The notes: generated by a model from the sequence alone, not told the origin. Positions 52,085 through 61,826 are shown, counted from the first letter of the stretch. The stretch is 64,000 bases of DNA from an uncultured Prevotella sp. (GCF_946407605.1 NZ_CAMJOS010000004.1:1-64000); one strand, 5' to 3'. Made by a program: numbers and translations.

Positions 52085-53416
52085 TCAGCCCTTCACAAAA
52101 CCTTTTGAGCGCCATTTGCCTGACCGCCAGCGGCGAACGAGGATGACACCACGGATATTCTCGTCGAGAGCAAAGCCCACCCACATGCCTACAAGACCGA
52201 GGCCTAACGGGATGCCGATAACATAGCTCACGCCCACGGCGACGCTCCACTGGAATATGACACCAACGACGAAGGGATAGACAGTATCGCCCGTCGCCCT
52301 TAGCGTACTGCCGGCAAAGATATTGGCCGTTCGTCCCACTTCGAGAAAGATATCGACCACCAGCACCCAAACGCCCATCTCTATGATCTCCGCATTATCG
52401 GTAAAGGCAGTGAGAATGCTTTCGCCCGTCAGCGCAAGCAGGATGGAACCGCTAATGGTGATTATCATCGACCAGCGGAAGAAATAGTTGCCCAAGACGT
52501 AAGCCGCCTGATGTCGCTGCTGTCCCACAAGGTGTCCTACGAGGATGTCGCCACCCTGCGTAATGCTTAAACAGAACAGATAGACAAACATGATTACATT
52601 GTGACAATACGTCCTCGCCGCCAGCGCCTCGTTGCTAATCTGATTGATAAAAAAGGTGATGACTACCTGCGAGAGGCAATAGCTGATATTCTCGCTCATG
52701 GCGGGAATGCCTATATAAAAGAGGTTGCGCAGTTCCTGCCAAGGCATTGGACGGAAGTAGTGCAGCGGAAACTTGGGAATATGTTTCCTGAAATGAATGA
52801 TGGCCAACAGCACCATAGCGATGGCACGACTGGTGGCAGTGGCAATAGCTGCTCCCTCGACGCCCAGCTGCGGACAGCCCCAATGACCAAAGATCAAGGC
52901 ATAGTTACCAATGATGTTGAGTACGTTGACAATGCCTGTCACCACCATAGGATAGACCACCTTGTCGGCACTTCGCAGCGAGGCAGAGAACGTAAGCGAC
53001 AGCGCCTGGAAGAACGACAACGCTCCCGTCAGACGAAGATAGACAAGACCATCGCCCATCAGTTCTGGGCGCAAACCCATGAGTTGTAGCAGTCCTTCGG
53101 CATAGAAGAACAGCAGAGCACTGACCGCCAATCCTAACACGAGGTTGACGGTCAGCGCCATGCCTACCACCTGAATAAGTCGTTTCCTCAGTCCTGCTCC
53201 GATGTACTGCGCACAAAGGATGGCAGCACCCATCGAGAAGAACTGATAGACAAGGAAAACAAGCGAGATGAGTTGATTGTCTAGTCCCACCGCCGCCACA
53301 CTATTGTCGCTATAGCGGCTCAGCATCACCGTATCGACAGCCCCCAGCATCATGACGAGGGCCATCTCGATGAACACCGGGATGGTGAGAACCTTCAGCT
53401 GGCGTTTCAGGGTCAT
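52085..53416 (-). CDS. MATE-family efflux transporter
   Basis: A 443-residue membrane protein with twelve hydrophobic segments in two pseudo-repeats (MLGAVDTVMLSRYSDNSVAA near the start; ISYCLSQVVITFFINQISNE in the middle). Exports a cation or drug with Na+ or H+. Its ATG overlaps the alcohol dehydrogenase stop by 4 bp, so it belongs to the glycosidase operon. Substrate unknown. Confidence 0.92.
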   Translation of the reverse strand: MTLKRQLKVLTIPVFIEMALVMMLGAVDTVMLSRYSDNSVAAVGLDNQLISLVFLVYQFFSMGAAILCAQYIGAGLRKRLIQVVGMALTVNLVLGLAVSALLFFYAEGLLQLMGLRPELMGDGLVYLRLTGALSFFQALSLTFSASLRSADKVVYPMVVTGIVNVLNIIGNYALIFGHWGCPQLGVEGAAIATATSRAIAMVLLAIIHFRKHIPKFPLHYFRPMPWQELRNLFYIGIPAMSENISYCLSQVVITFFINQISNEALAARTYCHNVIMFVYLFCLSITQGGDILVGHLVGQQRHQAAYVLGNYFFRWSMIITISGSILLALTGESILTAFTDNAEIIEMGVWVLVVDIFLEVGRTANIFAGSTLRATGDTVYPFVVGVIFQWSVAVGVSYVIGIPLGLGLVGMWVGFALDENIRGVILVRRWRSGKWRSKGFVKG

Positions 53417-54627
53417 CCGCGAGCCAGCCTATAGATGGCCTCGATGTCTTCAGCCTTTAACACCTTGAATCCGCCACAGGTCGCTTTATAGTCGCGGCTG
53501 CACTTGCGAGTCATCTCCTTGATTTCAGCATCGGTGACGTCCTTGCCAATGAGTTCCTTGATATTGATGGGCATGCCGATGGCATGATAGAAGCGCTCCA
53601 TAGCCTCGATACCCTTCAAAGCTGTGGCCTCGGGGTCGGTGAAGTCGTTGGGCACATCCAGCACGTTGACGGCGAAACGTACAAAGCGACTCAGACGCTG
53701 AGCATGGATGGCCTCACCATCGGTGCGGTCAGCTAATACGTAGCGCGCCCAACTGGGCCAGATGGCAGCAAGACCAGCACCATGAGTCACATCGAACATG
53801 CCGCTGAGCTCGTGCTCTATCTGGTGGGTGGCCCAGTCTTCATCAACACCACAGCCAGTCAAGCCGTTGTGCATCAGCGAGCCGCCCCACATAATCTGGG
53901 CACGATAGCGATAATCTTGAGGATTCTTCAGCACAGCGAAGACTGCGTTCTTAATGCTGCGCAGCATAGCCTCAGCCATATCGGTAGTGAAGTCCATATC
54001 ACCGTCGAGCGTAAAGTAGCGCTCCATCGTGTGCATCATCATATCGGTCACACCAGCAGCGGTCTGATAAGCAGGCAGCGTCATGGTGCGCTTGGGGTTC
54101 ATGATGGCGAACTTGGGACGAGAGAGATTGTTAGAGTAGCCCAGCTTCACGTCGCCATCCTCATTGGTGATAACACTCGACTCACTCATCTCACTACCAG
54201 CGGCAGGAATGGTCAGCACAGCAGCAACGGGCAACATCTTCTCTGGTTTTACCTTGCCAAGATAGACATCCCACACATTGCCGTCCAAAGGCACACCATA
54301 GGCAATACACTTGGCCGAGTCGATGACGCTACCGCCACCCACGGCAAGGATAAAGTCGATACCTTCCTTGCGGCAAAGCGCAATGCCCTCCTGTGCCAAC
54401 GACAGACGGGGATTGGGCACCACGCCGCCAAGCTTGACGTAAGCAACACCACCCTCGTCAAGCAGACCGCAAATCTTGTCGAGCAGGCCTGACTTGATGG
54501 CACTCTGTCCACCATAATGTACCAGCACCTTCGTGCCACCATATTTCTTTACCAAAGCAGCTACCTGCTCTTCACTCTGTTCACCAAATACCACCTCTGT
54601 GGGTGCATAGAAATTAAAATCCTTCAT
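53413..54627 (-). CDS. Iron-containing alcohol dehydrogenase (BDH/YqhD group)
   Basis: A 404-residue group III dehydrogenase. GGGSVIDSAK (near 97-106) binds NAD(P), and Asp/His metal ligands fall in AGVTDMMMHTME and HGAGLAAIWPSWARY. Probably reduces aldehydes with NADPH, as in butanol or lactaldehyde reduction. It starts 12 bp after the double-GH43 gene, an unusual companion for glycosidases. Confidence 0.9.
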   Translation of the reverse strand: MKDFNFYAPTEVVFGEQSEEQVAALVKKYGGTKVLVHYGGQSAIKSGLLDKICGLLDEGGVAYVKLGGVVPNPRLSLAQEGIALCRKEGIDFILAVGGGSVIDSAKCIAYGVPLDGNVWDVYLGKVKPEKMLPVAAVLTIPAAGSEMSESSVITNEDGDVKLGYSNNLSRPKFAIMNPKRTMTLPAYQTAAGVTDMMMHTMERYFTLDGDMDFTTDMAEAMLRSIKNAVFAVLKNPQDYRYRAQIMWGGSLMHNGLTGCGVDEDWATHQIEHELSGMFDVTHGAGLAAIWPSWARYVLADRTDGEAIHAQRLSRFVRFAVNVLDVPNDFTDPEATALKGIEAMERFYHAIGMPINIKELIGKDVTDAEIKEMTRKCSRDYKATCGGFKVLKAEDIEAIYRLARG

Positions 54628-54639
54628 AGTTAATATTGT

Positions 54640-56724
54640 TTAGTTAGTTTTTCCTATTTCCCACTCGTCACGCCAGCGCACCACAGGCTTACCGTCTTCA
54701 AACTCGATGGGCAGCCAGATATAGCGGGCATCGCGAGGATGGTTAGGCCGCCAGATATCGGCCATGAAGATGTATTGACCGTTAACGGGCAATACAAACG
54801 TGGACTGACCATTGAAGGTTTTCTCAGCAAGCGGACCACGGCAAGGATTGGGGTGCTGCGTCCAAGGGCCCCAGATGCTGGGAGCGGAGAACATACGAGC
54901 CTCATTGGGTGCCCAGCCTGTGCAGCCAGAGGTAATCATCCAGTAGGTACCGTCGTGCTTGAAGATGGCAGGCGCCTCATTCTGTCCACCAGGAGCCACA
55001 CGGGTATATCGACCTGTATGGTGTAGGTAGTCGCCTGTCAGTTCTGCGATATGCAACGTGAAGTTCTCCTCTGACGAGAAGATATGATAGGCCTTACCAT
55101 CATCATCAACGAAGAGGGTCATGTCGCGCGCCATCTGACCAGTACCGTAGTCGCGCTTCAGATACTCATCGAAATTCATGGGCGAACCTTCTATAGGCCA
55201 TGTGCCGGCATTGGCTCTTGAGGAATAGAGGAACTTATATGGGCCTTCAGGTCTGTCGGCCACAGCCACACCATAGCGGGCGGCATTATAACCCTGACCC
55301 TTCAGTTCTAAGTGGAACCACATGCAGAATTTCTTGGTCACAGGATTATAGATGACCTTTGGACGCTCCAAGATGCAGCCTCGCTCGATGTCAGAGTCAG
55401 TTGTTGCTCCGCGTCTCCTGGCATTACGTCCATTGCCTTGTCCTGGTGCGGGCTCTGTCACACTCAGCGCCACGCCGCAGTTGCGCCAGTTCATCAAATC
55501 CTTCGAGGCGTAGCACATCACACCTACCATCGCATCGCTGGTGCGGTCGTCCTTATGTTCGCCAAACCAATAATAGGTGTCTTCGTATTTCATGATGCCT
55601 CCACCGTGGGCATTGATGTGGCGTCCGCCGTCATCGTACCACAGTTCACCAGAACGGATGGCCTGTTTCTTCTGCTGCTGTTCATTCCAATACTGCTCCA
55701 ATCGTTTTGCCTCAGCCTTGGTGATATGAATCACTGAGCCGTGCTTGGGCGACACGAAGTTAGTCATCTTCATCTTTCCCTCGCCAAAGCGGCCCAGCGG
55801 TGTGAAGGTTTTGAAGTCAGAGGTCTCCACAAAGCCGAAGTTGTTGGGCTGGACGCTATAGATGTCGTACATGATGACCCATTTGTTCTCGCCAATGCGC
55901 TTCCATACGTTGGGAGCCTCGCAGCCCGAGCGCTCTGTGTCTATTTGCTCAGCGTGGTAGTCGTCGAAGTGATTAATCTTGTCGCTAATCATATACTTGA
56001 TGCCGCCAGGATTTTCCTGTGACACATAGGTCATGAAGTAGCGACCGTCTGGCATCAGACAGATATCTGCATCGAGTACTTGAATGGTGGTATCAGGATA
56101 CTCGAAAAGCAACTGGGGTTCAGTCTCCAGAGTAGTAAAAGCCTCGTCGGCATAGCTGTAATAGAGTTTGGTGCGACCGCCTGCCTGCTGACGGATAGTG
56201 AAATAGACCATAGGCTTTCCCACCTCGGGGTCCCAGATGGTCTGAGGCGCCCAAGCACATCCTATCTCTCCAAATGTTTTCGGGAAGAGCTTGTCAATAC
56301 GAGCCACATGGTGCGTCCAGTGAATCAGGTCGTCAGAGGCCATCAGGACCAGTCCGCGGTTGTTGCCCCATCCATACGCTTCAGGACGCTCCCATTGCGT
56401 AGTACGGATACCTTTCTGCTTGCCGAAGATGTGAAGGTCCGTCATAGCAATATAGAACTTGCCGTTCGGCGCACGATAGATATGCGGATCGCGTATGCCG
56501 TGCTGCTCGGCTATCGAGTCGCCCGAAATAATCGGCTCGGCGTTGTTCACTGCCGTAAACGTATAGCCGTCGTAGCTGATGGCCATAAACAGTCCGTGGG
56601 TGGGATCGCTGAAATAGGTGAAGAGGTAGGCACCCATATCCTTTTCGGTGAGGGCACGCTTGGGTTTTGCCGTCGCAGAAAGTGTGATGAAAGCGACAAG
56701 AATCAGTAAAAAGGTTCGTTTCAT
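54640..56724 (-). CDS. Secreted protein with two GH43-type domains
   Basis: 694 residues with a signal peptide (about 1-19). The first module (about 30-330) has the GH43 triad: D79 (GIRDPHIY), D220 (VLDADICLM) and E269 (SGCEAPNV). The second (about 355-690) resembles the GH43 galactan/arabinan group: INAHGGGIMKYEDTYYWFGE (370-389), DMTLFVDDDG (534-543) and ILERPKV (E453). It has no clear Asp base in the first motif, replaced by His/Gly. The second module may be a different specificity or degenerate. Starts 7 bp after the GH9-GH43 gene's stop. Confidence 0.85.
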   Translation of the reverse strand: MKRTFLLILVAFITLSATAKPKRALTEKDMGAYLFTYFSDPTHGLFMAISYDGYTFTAVNNAEPIISGDSIAEQHGIRDPHIYRAPNGKFYIAMTDLHIFGKQKGIRTTQWERPEAYGWGNNRGLVLMASDDLIHWTHHVARIDKLFPKTFGEIGCAWAPQTIWDPEVGKPMVYFTIRQQAGGRTKLYYSYADEAFTTLETEPQLLFEYPDTTIQVLDADICLMPDGRYFMTYVSQENPGGIKYMISDKINHFDDYHAEQIDTERSGCEAPNVWKRIGENKWVIMYDIYSVQPNNFGFVETSDFKTFTPLGRFGEGKMKMTNFVSPKHGSVIHITKAEAKRLEQYWNEQQQKKQAIRSGELWYDDGGRHINAHGGGIMKYEDTYYWFGEHKDDRTSDAMVGVMCYASKDLMNWRNCGVALSVTEPAPGQGNGRNARRRGATTDSDIERGCILERPKVIYNPVTKKFCMWFHLELKGQGYNAARYGVAVADRPEGPYKFLYSSRANAGTWPIEGSPMNFDEYLKRDYGTGQMARDMTLFVDDDGKAYHIFSSEENFTLHIAELTGDYLHHTGRYTRVAPGGQNEAPAIFKHDGTYWMITSGCTGWAPNEARMFSAPSIWGPWTQHPNPCRGPLAEKTFNGQSTFVLPVNGQYIFMADIWRPNHPRDARYIWLPIEFEDGKPVVRWRDEWEIGKTN

Positions 56725-56731
56725 TGTATCG

Positions 56732-59374
56732 TTATTGTTTTATAATCAGTTTATCGCCGTTCAGGTCCACCTCGAAGAGATGGGGGATGCGGACGGTACG
56801 GCCAAGGGCATCCTTGGAGTGATGATGTACGGACATCATCCATTGGCCGTCGAAGCGTTGGAAGAGCATCGAGTGACCATAGCCTGGAGGAGTGATGGGC
56901 TGGGGTTCTTGAATCCAAGGACCGTCGAGTGTTCCGCTCTCGCTATAAGCTACGCCCTGGGTATAGACGTCGAAGACCCAAGAGGTCCAGACCATACCCA
57001 GCCGTCCTGTGCCAGTTCGGAAGAGATAGGGTCCGTCGGTGACCTTATTCCAGGTAATCTCCCCCTGGTCATTTCGTTCCCGACTCCAGGGTGAGTCGCT
57101 GGCTCGGAAAAGCACCTTTGGTTCGCCTACTGTGCCGCTGAGGTCGGGTTTGAGCTCTATCTTCTCAATGGTGCCGTTCCAGTTCTGCAGCCATTCGCCA
57201 CAGAAAACCATATAGGGTTTCCCGTCGCGGTCTTTCCAGTAGGTGCCGTCAAGTGTAGGACGATTGGCAGGCAGATAGGTGTCATCGCCAAAGGCACGAT
57301 AGGGGCCCATGGGGTTGTCGGCACGAAGCACCTGCGATGCCCTTCGCTCGATGACATTGCCGCGAACAGTATCAATCTTCACCGCCTGATTGGTGAACGT
57401 GGCGAAGTAGTAATACCAGCCATCGCCTGTTTGGTGCAACTCTGCGGCCCATATCATAGGACGCGGTCCCATCCACGAGTTGTTAGAAAAGGATGTCACA
57501 CGATGAGGGCCCTCCCACAGCTTCAGGTCGCTAGAGCGCCACATCATGCCACCCGTGCCCGTCATATAGTACATCTTTGTTTTTTGGTCGGCAAGAATAG
57601 CTGGATCGCTCAGTCGTATCGAGTCCAACGGCACGTTTTGCCTGACACGCATGGCACGCTGCTGGACAGGTTCAGCCTGTGCATCGAGCCAGCAGAGGAA
57701 GGCCACAAGCGATGCGTTCCAGTTGATGGCAATCTCGTTGGAGGCATAGGAATCGGTATCATCGAGATACGACTCATCAGGCACATTCGAAGGATAAACG
57801 GCAGTCTTCAACTCACGCTTGTCCTGCTGTCCTGGGTTCGGACCGCCCACAAGCATGCCTGGGAAGGGAGCCTCGATGGCATCGGCAGCCGACGGACGGT
57901 GGTGGGGGTGCATGGGTGACTTGTCGCCAAAGCCAGTCACATAGCAATAGCCTGTGGCGTTGCGCCCCAGCAGATAGTCGGCATTCTGCAGAGCGTAGCG
58001 ACGATACTTCTCTGTGCCCATCATCTTGTCAGCATAGAGAAGGGCTAGGGCCTGACAGCAGCAATGTTCGGCTAGGCAACCCCAACCGAAGTCGCGCGGA
58101 CTGTTGCCATAGGGCGACTGGAAACTGGATGTCTCGACGTCTTTCACAGCCTCATCACAATAGGTCGTCAACTGTTGGAGCATCGTCTCTCGCAAGGGAT
58201 TATTGGCGTCAGCCAGACATTCAAAAGCTCCCAGCGAGGCTACGTTGCCCCACGAGGGTGTGGTGAACTGCTTGGGCTGATACTGCTTAGCATCGTCGAG
58301 ATAGACCCGTTTACCCGTCAGGCGCCAAAGGGCTGTGGCAGCCCAGAAGAACTCGTCGTTAGCGTTAAAGTCGCCATAGGTGCCAGTGGTGACGGCAGGA
58401 TCTTTCAAGGTGTTCTGCATATAGAAACTCCTGGGATGCTCCTTCGCCCATTGATAGGCCCGCTCGGCCATTGCTGCAGCTTGAGCGGAGAAACCGGGAT
58501 AGTCTCTCTGATAGGGTTCGAAGAGGCATGCGGCATCGGCCATCACGGCTGCGAAGTCGAGAGTAGCCGTTGTGCTTTTTGCCACCACATAGCGTTGCTG
58601 CTTACAGTCCGTTGGCATCACAAATCCTTCGAAATTGGGTGTTGTCAACTTATGATATACACCACCGTCGTAGGGGTCCTGCATGGTGAGGAACCACTTC
58701 AGGTTGAACATCATCTCGTCCAAGATATCGGGCGTGACATTATTGCTCTCTGGGATGTCGGTCTTGAGCTGTGCGAAATAATAGGTAAGTTGCTCATAGG
58801 CTGCAAACATCAGGCCGATGCTAAAGGCCGAGTTCACCACATATTTATTATAGTCGCCAGCGTCATACCAGCCATAGGGAGAGTTGATAACAGTTCCTGC
58901 GGGCCTCAGCGGCGAAGCGGCAGAATTATGGACCTGCACACGGATATCGGGATGACCCAACGGACGGCTATAGACAGCATCATCGATAGCTACACCCGAA
59001 CGAATGAGATAGAACAAACGCAGCGAAGCCTTCGCTATATCACGATAAGGACGATTACTGACATGAAGCACACACGACTCATCGCCAAGACTCACACGAT
59101 AGTCGCCTGGCGTCGTCAGCCCGTCAAGGGTGACTACATAGCGCGTCTTCTGGGACAGCGACGACACGGCCTTACGCACCGTCTTTGCCTTTATCGTCTT
59201 GCCGTCGGGCATTGTCACTCGCACCTTGTTGCCAGGGTTCTTACCCTCTACAACAATCACTTTCTCTTGCTGCGGATAGCAGCCCACCTGATTACGACGT
59301 ATAAGCTCACTTGCCTGTGCACAGATGGTGAGACAGGCAAAAAACAATGCGACACAAATCGATAATCTCTTCAT
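56732..59374 (-). CDS. GH9-GH43 fusion glycoside hydrolase
   Basis: 880 residues. Signal peptide (about 1-19), cellulase N-terminal Ig-like domain (about 25-110), GH9 domain (about 115-565: catalytic Asp pair in YDAGDYNKYV, D171/D174; GDKSPMHPHHRPS with the His motif; acid E547 in DSYASNEIAINWNAS), then a GH43-like domain (about 575-880: base D590 in LSDPAIL, D709 in TLDGTY, acid position D780 in TDGPYL). The acid position is Asp, where Glu is normal. GH9 would cut beta-glucan or glucomannan. The second domain may be an arabinofuranosidase or xylosidase with altered activity. One polypeptide with both is rare to my knowledge. Confidence 0.88.
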   Translation of the reverse strand: MKRLSICVALFFACLTICAQASELIRRNQVGCYPQQEKVIVVEGKNPGNKVRVTMPDGKTIKAKTVRKAVSSLSQKTRYVVTLDGLTTPGDYRVSLGDESCVLHVSNRPYRDIAKASLRLFYLIRSGVAIDDAVYSRPLGHPDIRVQVHNSAASPLRPAGTVINSPYGWYDAGDYNKYVVNSAFSIGLMFAAYEQLTYYFAQLKTDIPESNNVTPDILDEMMFNLKWFLTMQDPYDGGVYHKLTTPNFEGFVMPTDCKQQRYVVAKSTTATLDFAAVMADAACLFEPYQRDYPGFSAQAAAMAERAYQWAKEHPRSFYMQNTLKDPAVTTGTYGDFNANDEFFWAATALWRLTGKRVYLDDAKQYQPKQFTTPSWGNVASLGAFECLADANNPLRETMLQQLTTYCDEAVKDVETSSFQSPYGNSPRDFGWGCLAEHCCCQALALLYADKMMGTEKYRRYALQNADYLLGRNATGYCYVTGFGDKSPMHPHHRPSAADAIEAPFPGMLVGGPNPGQQDKRELKTAVYPSNVPDESYLDDTDSYASNEIAINWNASLVAFLCWLDAQAEPVQQRAMRVRQNVPLDSIRLSDPAILADQKTKMYYMTGTGGMMWRSSDLKLWEGPHRVTSFSNNSWMGPRPMIWAAELHQTGDGWYYYFATFTNQAVKIDTVRGNVIERRASQVLRADNPMGPYRAFGDDTYLPANRPTLDGTYWKDRDGKPYMVFCGEWLQNWNGTIEKIELKPDLSGTVGEPKVLFRASDSPWSRERNDQGEITWNKVTDGPYLFRTGTGRLGMVWTSWVFDVYTQGVAYSESGTLDGPWIQEPQPITPPGYGHSMLFQRFDGQWMMSVHHHSKDALGRTVRIPHLFEVDLNGDKLIIKQ

Positions 59375-59411
59375 TGTCCAAGGTTTGTCAAGTCATTTAG
59401 TTATTCGTTTG

Positions 59412-59419
59412 CAAAAATA
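59412..59419 (-). promoter_or_regulatory. -7 element of the GH9-GH43 operon
   Basis: TATTTTTG on the reverse strand, 38 bp before the start. Downstream genes GH43-GH43, ADH and MATE follow with gaps of 7 and 12 bp and a 4-bp overlap. Confidence 0.55.
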
Positions 59420-59473
59420 CTAAATTATTTCGAAAAACCGCTATATTGGAGCAAGAATTAACTATTATTCATT

Positions 59474-59583
59474 CAGATAATCTCTTTCACTTATAGAGAT
59501 AGGACTTTCACCCCTAAAGGAATGATTCCTTTCATTGAAAAGTGCCATTCCTTTCACCCTTGGAGCCTATCTCTTTCACCCTT
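59474..59583. repeat. 22-nt periodic intergenic array E
   Basis: Five windows of 22 nt from 59474 (59474, 59496, 59518, 59540, 59562), each holding CTTTCA at the same phase: TCTCTTTCAC, GGACTTTCAC, TTCCTTTCAT, TTCCTTTCAC, CTCTTTCACC. The third has the dyad GGAATGATTCC that also forms unit 3 of array A. Lies between two hydrolase genes, 3' of GH43 and upstream of the GH9-GH43 promoter. Confidence 0.85.
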
Positions 59584-59623
59584 GGAAGGCATCTCCATAA
59601 AATACCCTGTACAAGACGGATGA

Positions 59624-61786
59624 TTACTCCTTCATGACTTCTTCCCACATAAGCACAGAACCATTGCGGCGAGCAGGGTCAGGGCCTACAAAATCCCATG
59701 AGTAGGGACTGCCCGTGGTAGGACTCTTGCCCAGGTACTTGTGGTTCTTCAGCGACAGAAGCATGAAGTCGTGGTCCAGATAGTCCTGCCACAGGAATGT
59801 TGTAGAGTTGATGTCATCGGTAGTAGCCAGCTTTTCTCCGCCTACAAGTTTGTCAGTGGTGAAGCGCACATCGCCAGGCAGTCCGTCGCCATAGACCTTC
59901 ACATAGCGGCCGTCGGCACATTGCAGAGCTACCAAACCCTGTCCGCGGTCAATGACCTTGAATTGCGTCAACTCGCTCTTATCGCCAGCATGAGTATCGT
60001 GTAGCATACCGTGCTTCAGGGCAATGGCAGGTCGACCCGTCGCCTTGTTGATGATGCGGATGGTCTTGCCGTAGGGAATATTCTTGCTACGATCAGCACA
60101 AGGCTCGTCAACGGTAAAGTTATCGAACTCGGCATAGCCGCCCTGCTTACCTTTCACATTAAAAGCGAATAGAGCGTGGCGCGACCCCTGGAAACTGATG
60201 AGCTGATAAGTCAGCGGCATTATGCGACCAAGGGTCTGGAAGTTAACACCATCTGTGGAGTAGGCATACTGCATCTGGTTGTTGTCATAGTCACCGATGC
60301 AACGGAGCCATATTTTATCGCTGGCAAAACCAGTTGACACGAGGACGGTATCATTAGTCATCTGTTCAAAAGAACGTAATGAGAGGGCATTACCTTCCTT
60401 CACTAAGCCTATCCACGAGCAGGGAACATTGATATTGCCTAAGCCACAGACATCGCCATCTTTCATGCCCTTTGTATAGAGTTCAACGGTAGTTGTCGAC
60501 TTAGGGCCGATGACGCGCTGGGTCAGCGTATTACGAGCCCACATCAGTTGTTCTGCAGGCTGTGCCTGAATGCGTAGCTTACCACCCTTCAGGCACCACA
60601 GCTTCTCCTCTGGATTATGGTTCCATTGCCAAATGGGCTTCAGCGTTTTTCCATTGAAATCATCGCTGCGGTCATAGGGAGCACACATAGGCTGCGGCTC
60701 CTCTCCTATTCCATAACATCCCAGCTTAGTGTCAGGCTTGAACCAGGTACGGGGAGCACGACCCAGATTGCCCTTAAGTCCCACCATCGGCCAGCCATCC
60801 TCCCAAGTCATGGGCATCAGGCAGACGGTGCGACCAATAGAATGGAAGTCCTGCATGAAGAGAGCCCACCAAGAGCCGTCCTTAGCCTGTACGATACCAC
60901 CCTGATGGGCATTATCGCAGCCTGTGGCATCGGGGCTAGCAGCATTAACGCCAAATTTCGTGCCGTCCTCGCCAATGCGGTATTTCGTGCCACGAGGTAC
61001 AGAAGTGCGTCCTACACCGTGGTAGCCATAGGTTTCGTCGGCCTGGATGACCCGTGTCTCATAAGGTCCCCAGATACTTTTAGAACGTGAGCAGAGTGTA
61101 CGACCGTTGGGCGAGTAGTCAGTAGATATGAGATAGTACATACCATCAATCTTATACATGTGGTGACCCTCACCTATGCCGTTGCCCTCAGGAATGATGA
61201 CGCGGTCGCTACCCTCAACGGGGCCACTCATGTCGGGTTTCAGCTCAGTACAATGCACCTCACCGTACCTATGGATGGCATAGATTTTACCATCGTCATC
61301 GAACAGCACACCCAAGTCGTAGATGTTACCCTGCATATTATGGTGTGTCCACGGCCCCTTGATGTCCTTCGCTGTATAGCATTGCAACCCTTTACCATTG
61401 ATATTTGAGAAAACATAGAACTGGCCGTTGGCATAACGGATACAAGGAGCCCAGATGCCCTGTCCGTAGATTTCCTGATGATTCTTCAGCGCAAACTTAT
61501 CCTCAGGGAAATCGAAACGGTCGAAGCAGTAGGAGGCAAACTCCCAGTTCACCAAGTCCTTTGAATGGAGGATGACAAGTCCGGGTACAGCGTGCATCGT
61601 CGTGCCAGCGAGGTAATAGTCATCACCTACACGGATGATGTCAGGGTCAGAGAACTCGTCATAGAACAGAGGATTGGTAAACGTGCCGTTACCGTTGTCG
61701 GCAGTCCACGACGTTGACTGTGCGTTGACATTAACGACTGTGAAAGATAAGAGGCAGCAGGCCAGAAACAACATTTTCTTCATCAT
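59624..61786 (-). CDS. Secreted GH43 protein with accessory C-terminal domains
   Basis: About 720 residues (start MMKKMLFLACC at 61786/61783; the longer frame is unlikely because the promoter lies inside it). Signal peptide, GH43 five-bladed propeller (about 25-310: base Asp in SDPDIIRVGDDYYLAG, Asp in NIYDLGVLFDDDG, acid Glu in IGEGHHMYK), then a DUF1349-like or GH43 C-terminal beta-sandwich (about 345-565) and a trefoil-like tail (about 570-720). Likely arabinofuranosidase or xylosidase on arabinoxylan. The region 3' of it is array E. Confidence 0.9.
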   Translation of the reverse strand: MMKKMLFLACCLLSFTVVNVNAQSTSWTADNGNGTFTNPLFYDEFSDPDIIRVGDDYYLAGTTMHAVPGLVILHSKDLVNWEFASYCFDRFDFPEDKFALKNHQEIYGQGIWAPCIRYANGQFYVFSNINGKGLQCYTAKDIKGPWTHHNMQGNIYDLGVLFDDDGKIYAIHRYGEVHCTELKPDMSGPVEGSDRVIIPEGNGIGEGHHMYKIDGMYYLISTDYSPNGRTLCSRSKSIWGPYETRVIQADETYGYHGVGRTSVPRGTKYRIGEDGTKFGVNAASPDATGCDNAHQGGIVQAKDGSWWALFMQDFHSIGRTVCLMPMTWEDGWPMVGLKGNLGRAPRTWFKPDTKLGCYGIGEEPQPMCAPYDRSDDFNGKTLKPIWQWNHNPEEKLWCLKGGKLRIQAQPAEQLMWARNTLTQRVIGPKSTTTVELYTKGMKDGDVCGLGNINVPCSWIGLVKEGNALSLRSFEQMTNDTVLVSTGFASDKIWLRCIGDYDNNQMQYAYSTDGVNFQTLGRIMPLTYQLISFQGSRHALFAFNVKGKQGGYAEFDNFTVDEPCADRSKNIPYGKTIRIINKATGRPAIALKHGMLHDTHAGDKSELTQFKVIDRGQGLVALQCADGRYVKVYGDGLPGDVRFTTDKLVGGEKLATTDDINSTTFLWQDYLDHDFMLLSLKNHKYLGKSPTTGSPYSWDFVGPDPARRNGSVLMWEEVMKE

Positions 61787-61826
61787 TGCAATAGTACAAA
61801 AAGGGGTTAGATTTAGTTTTCGTCTG

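Noticed and set aside
49402..61786. A classical PUL
   Set aside because: No SusC/SusD pair or hybrid two-component or SusR regulator in the block; the receptor at 46-49 kb lacks the SusC/SusD pairing.
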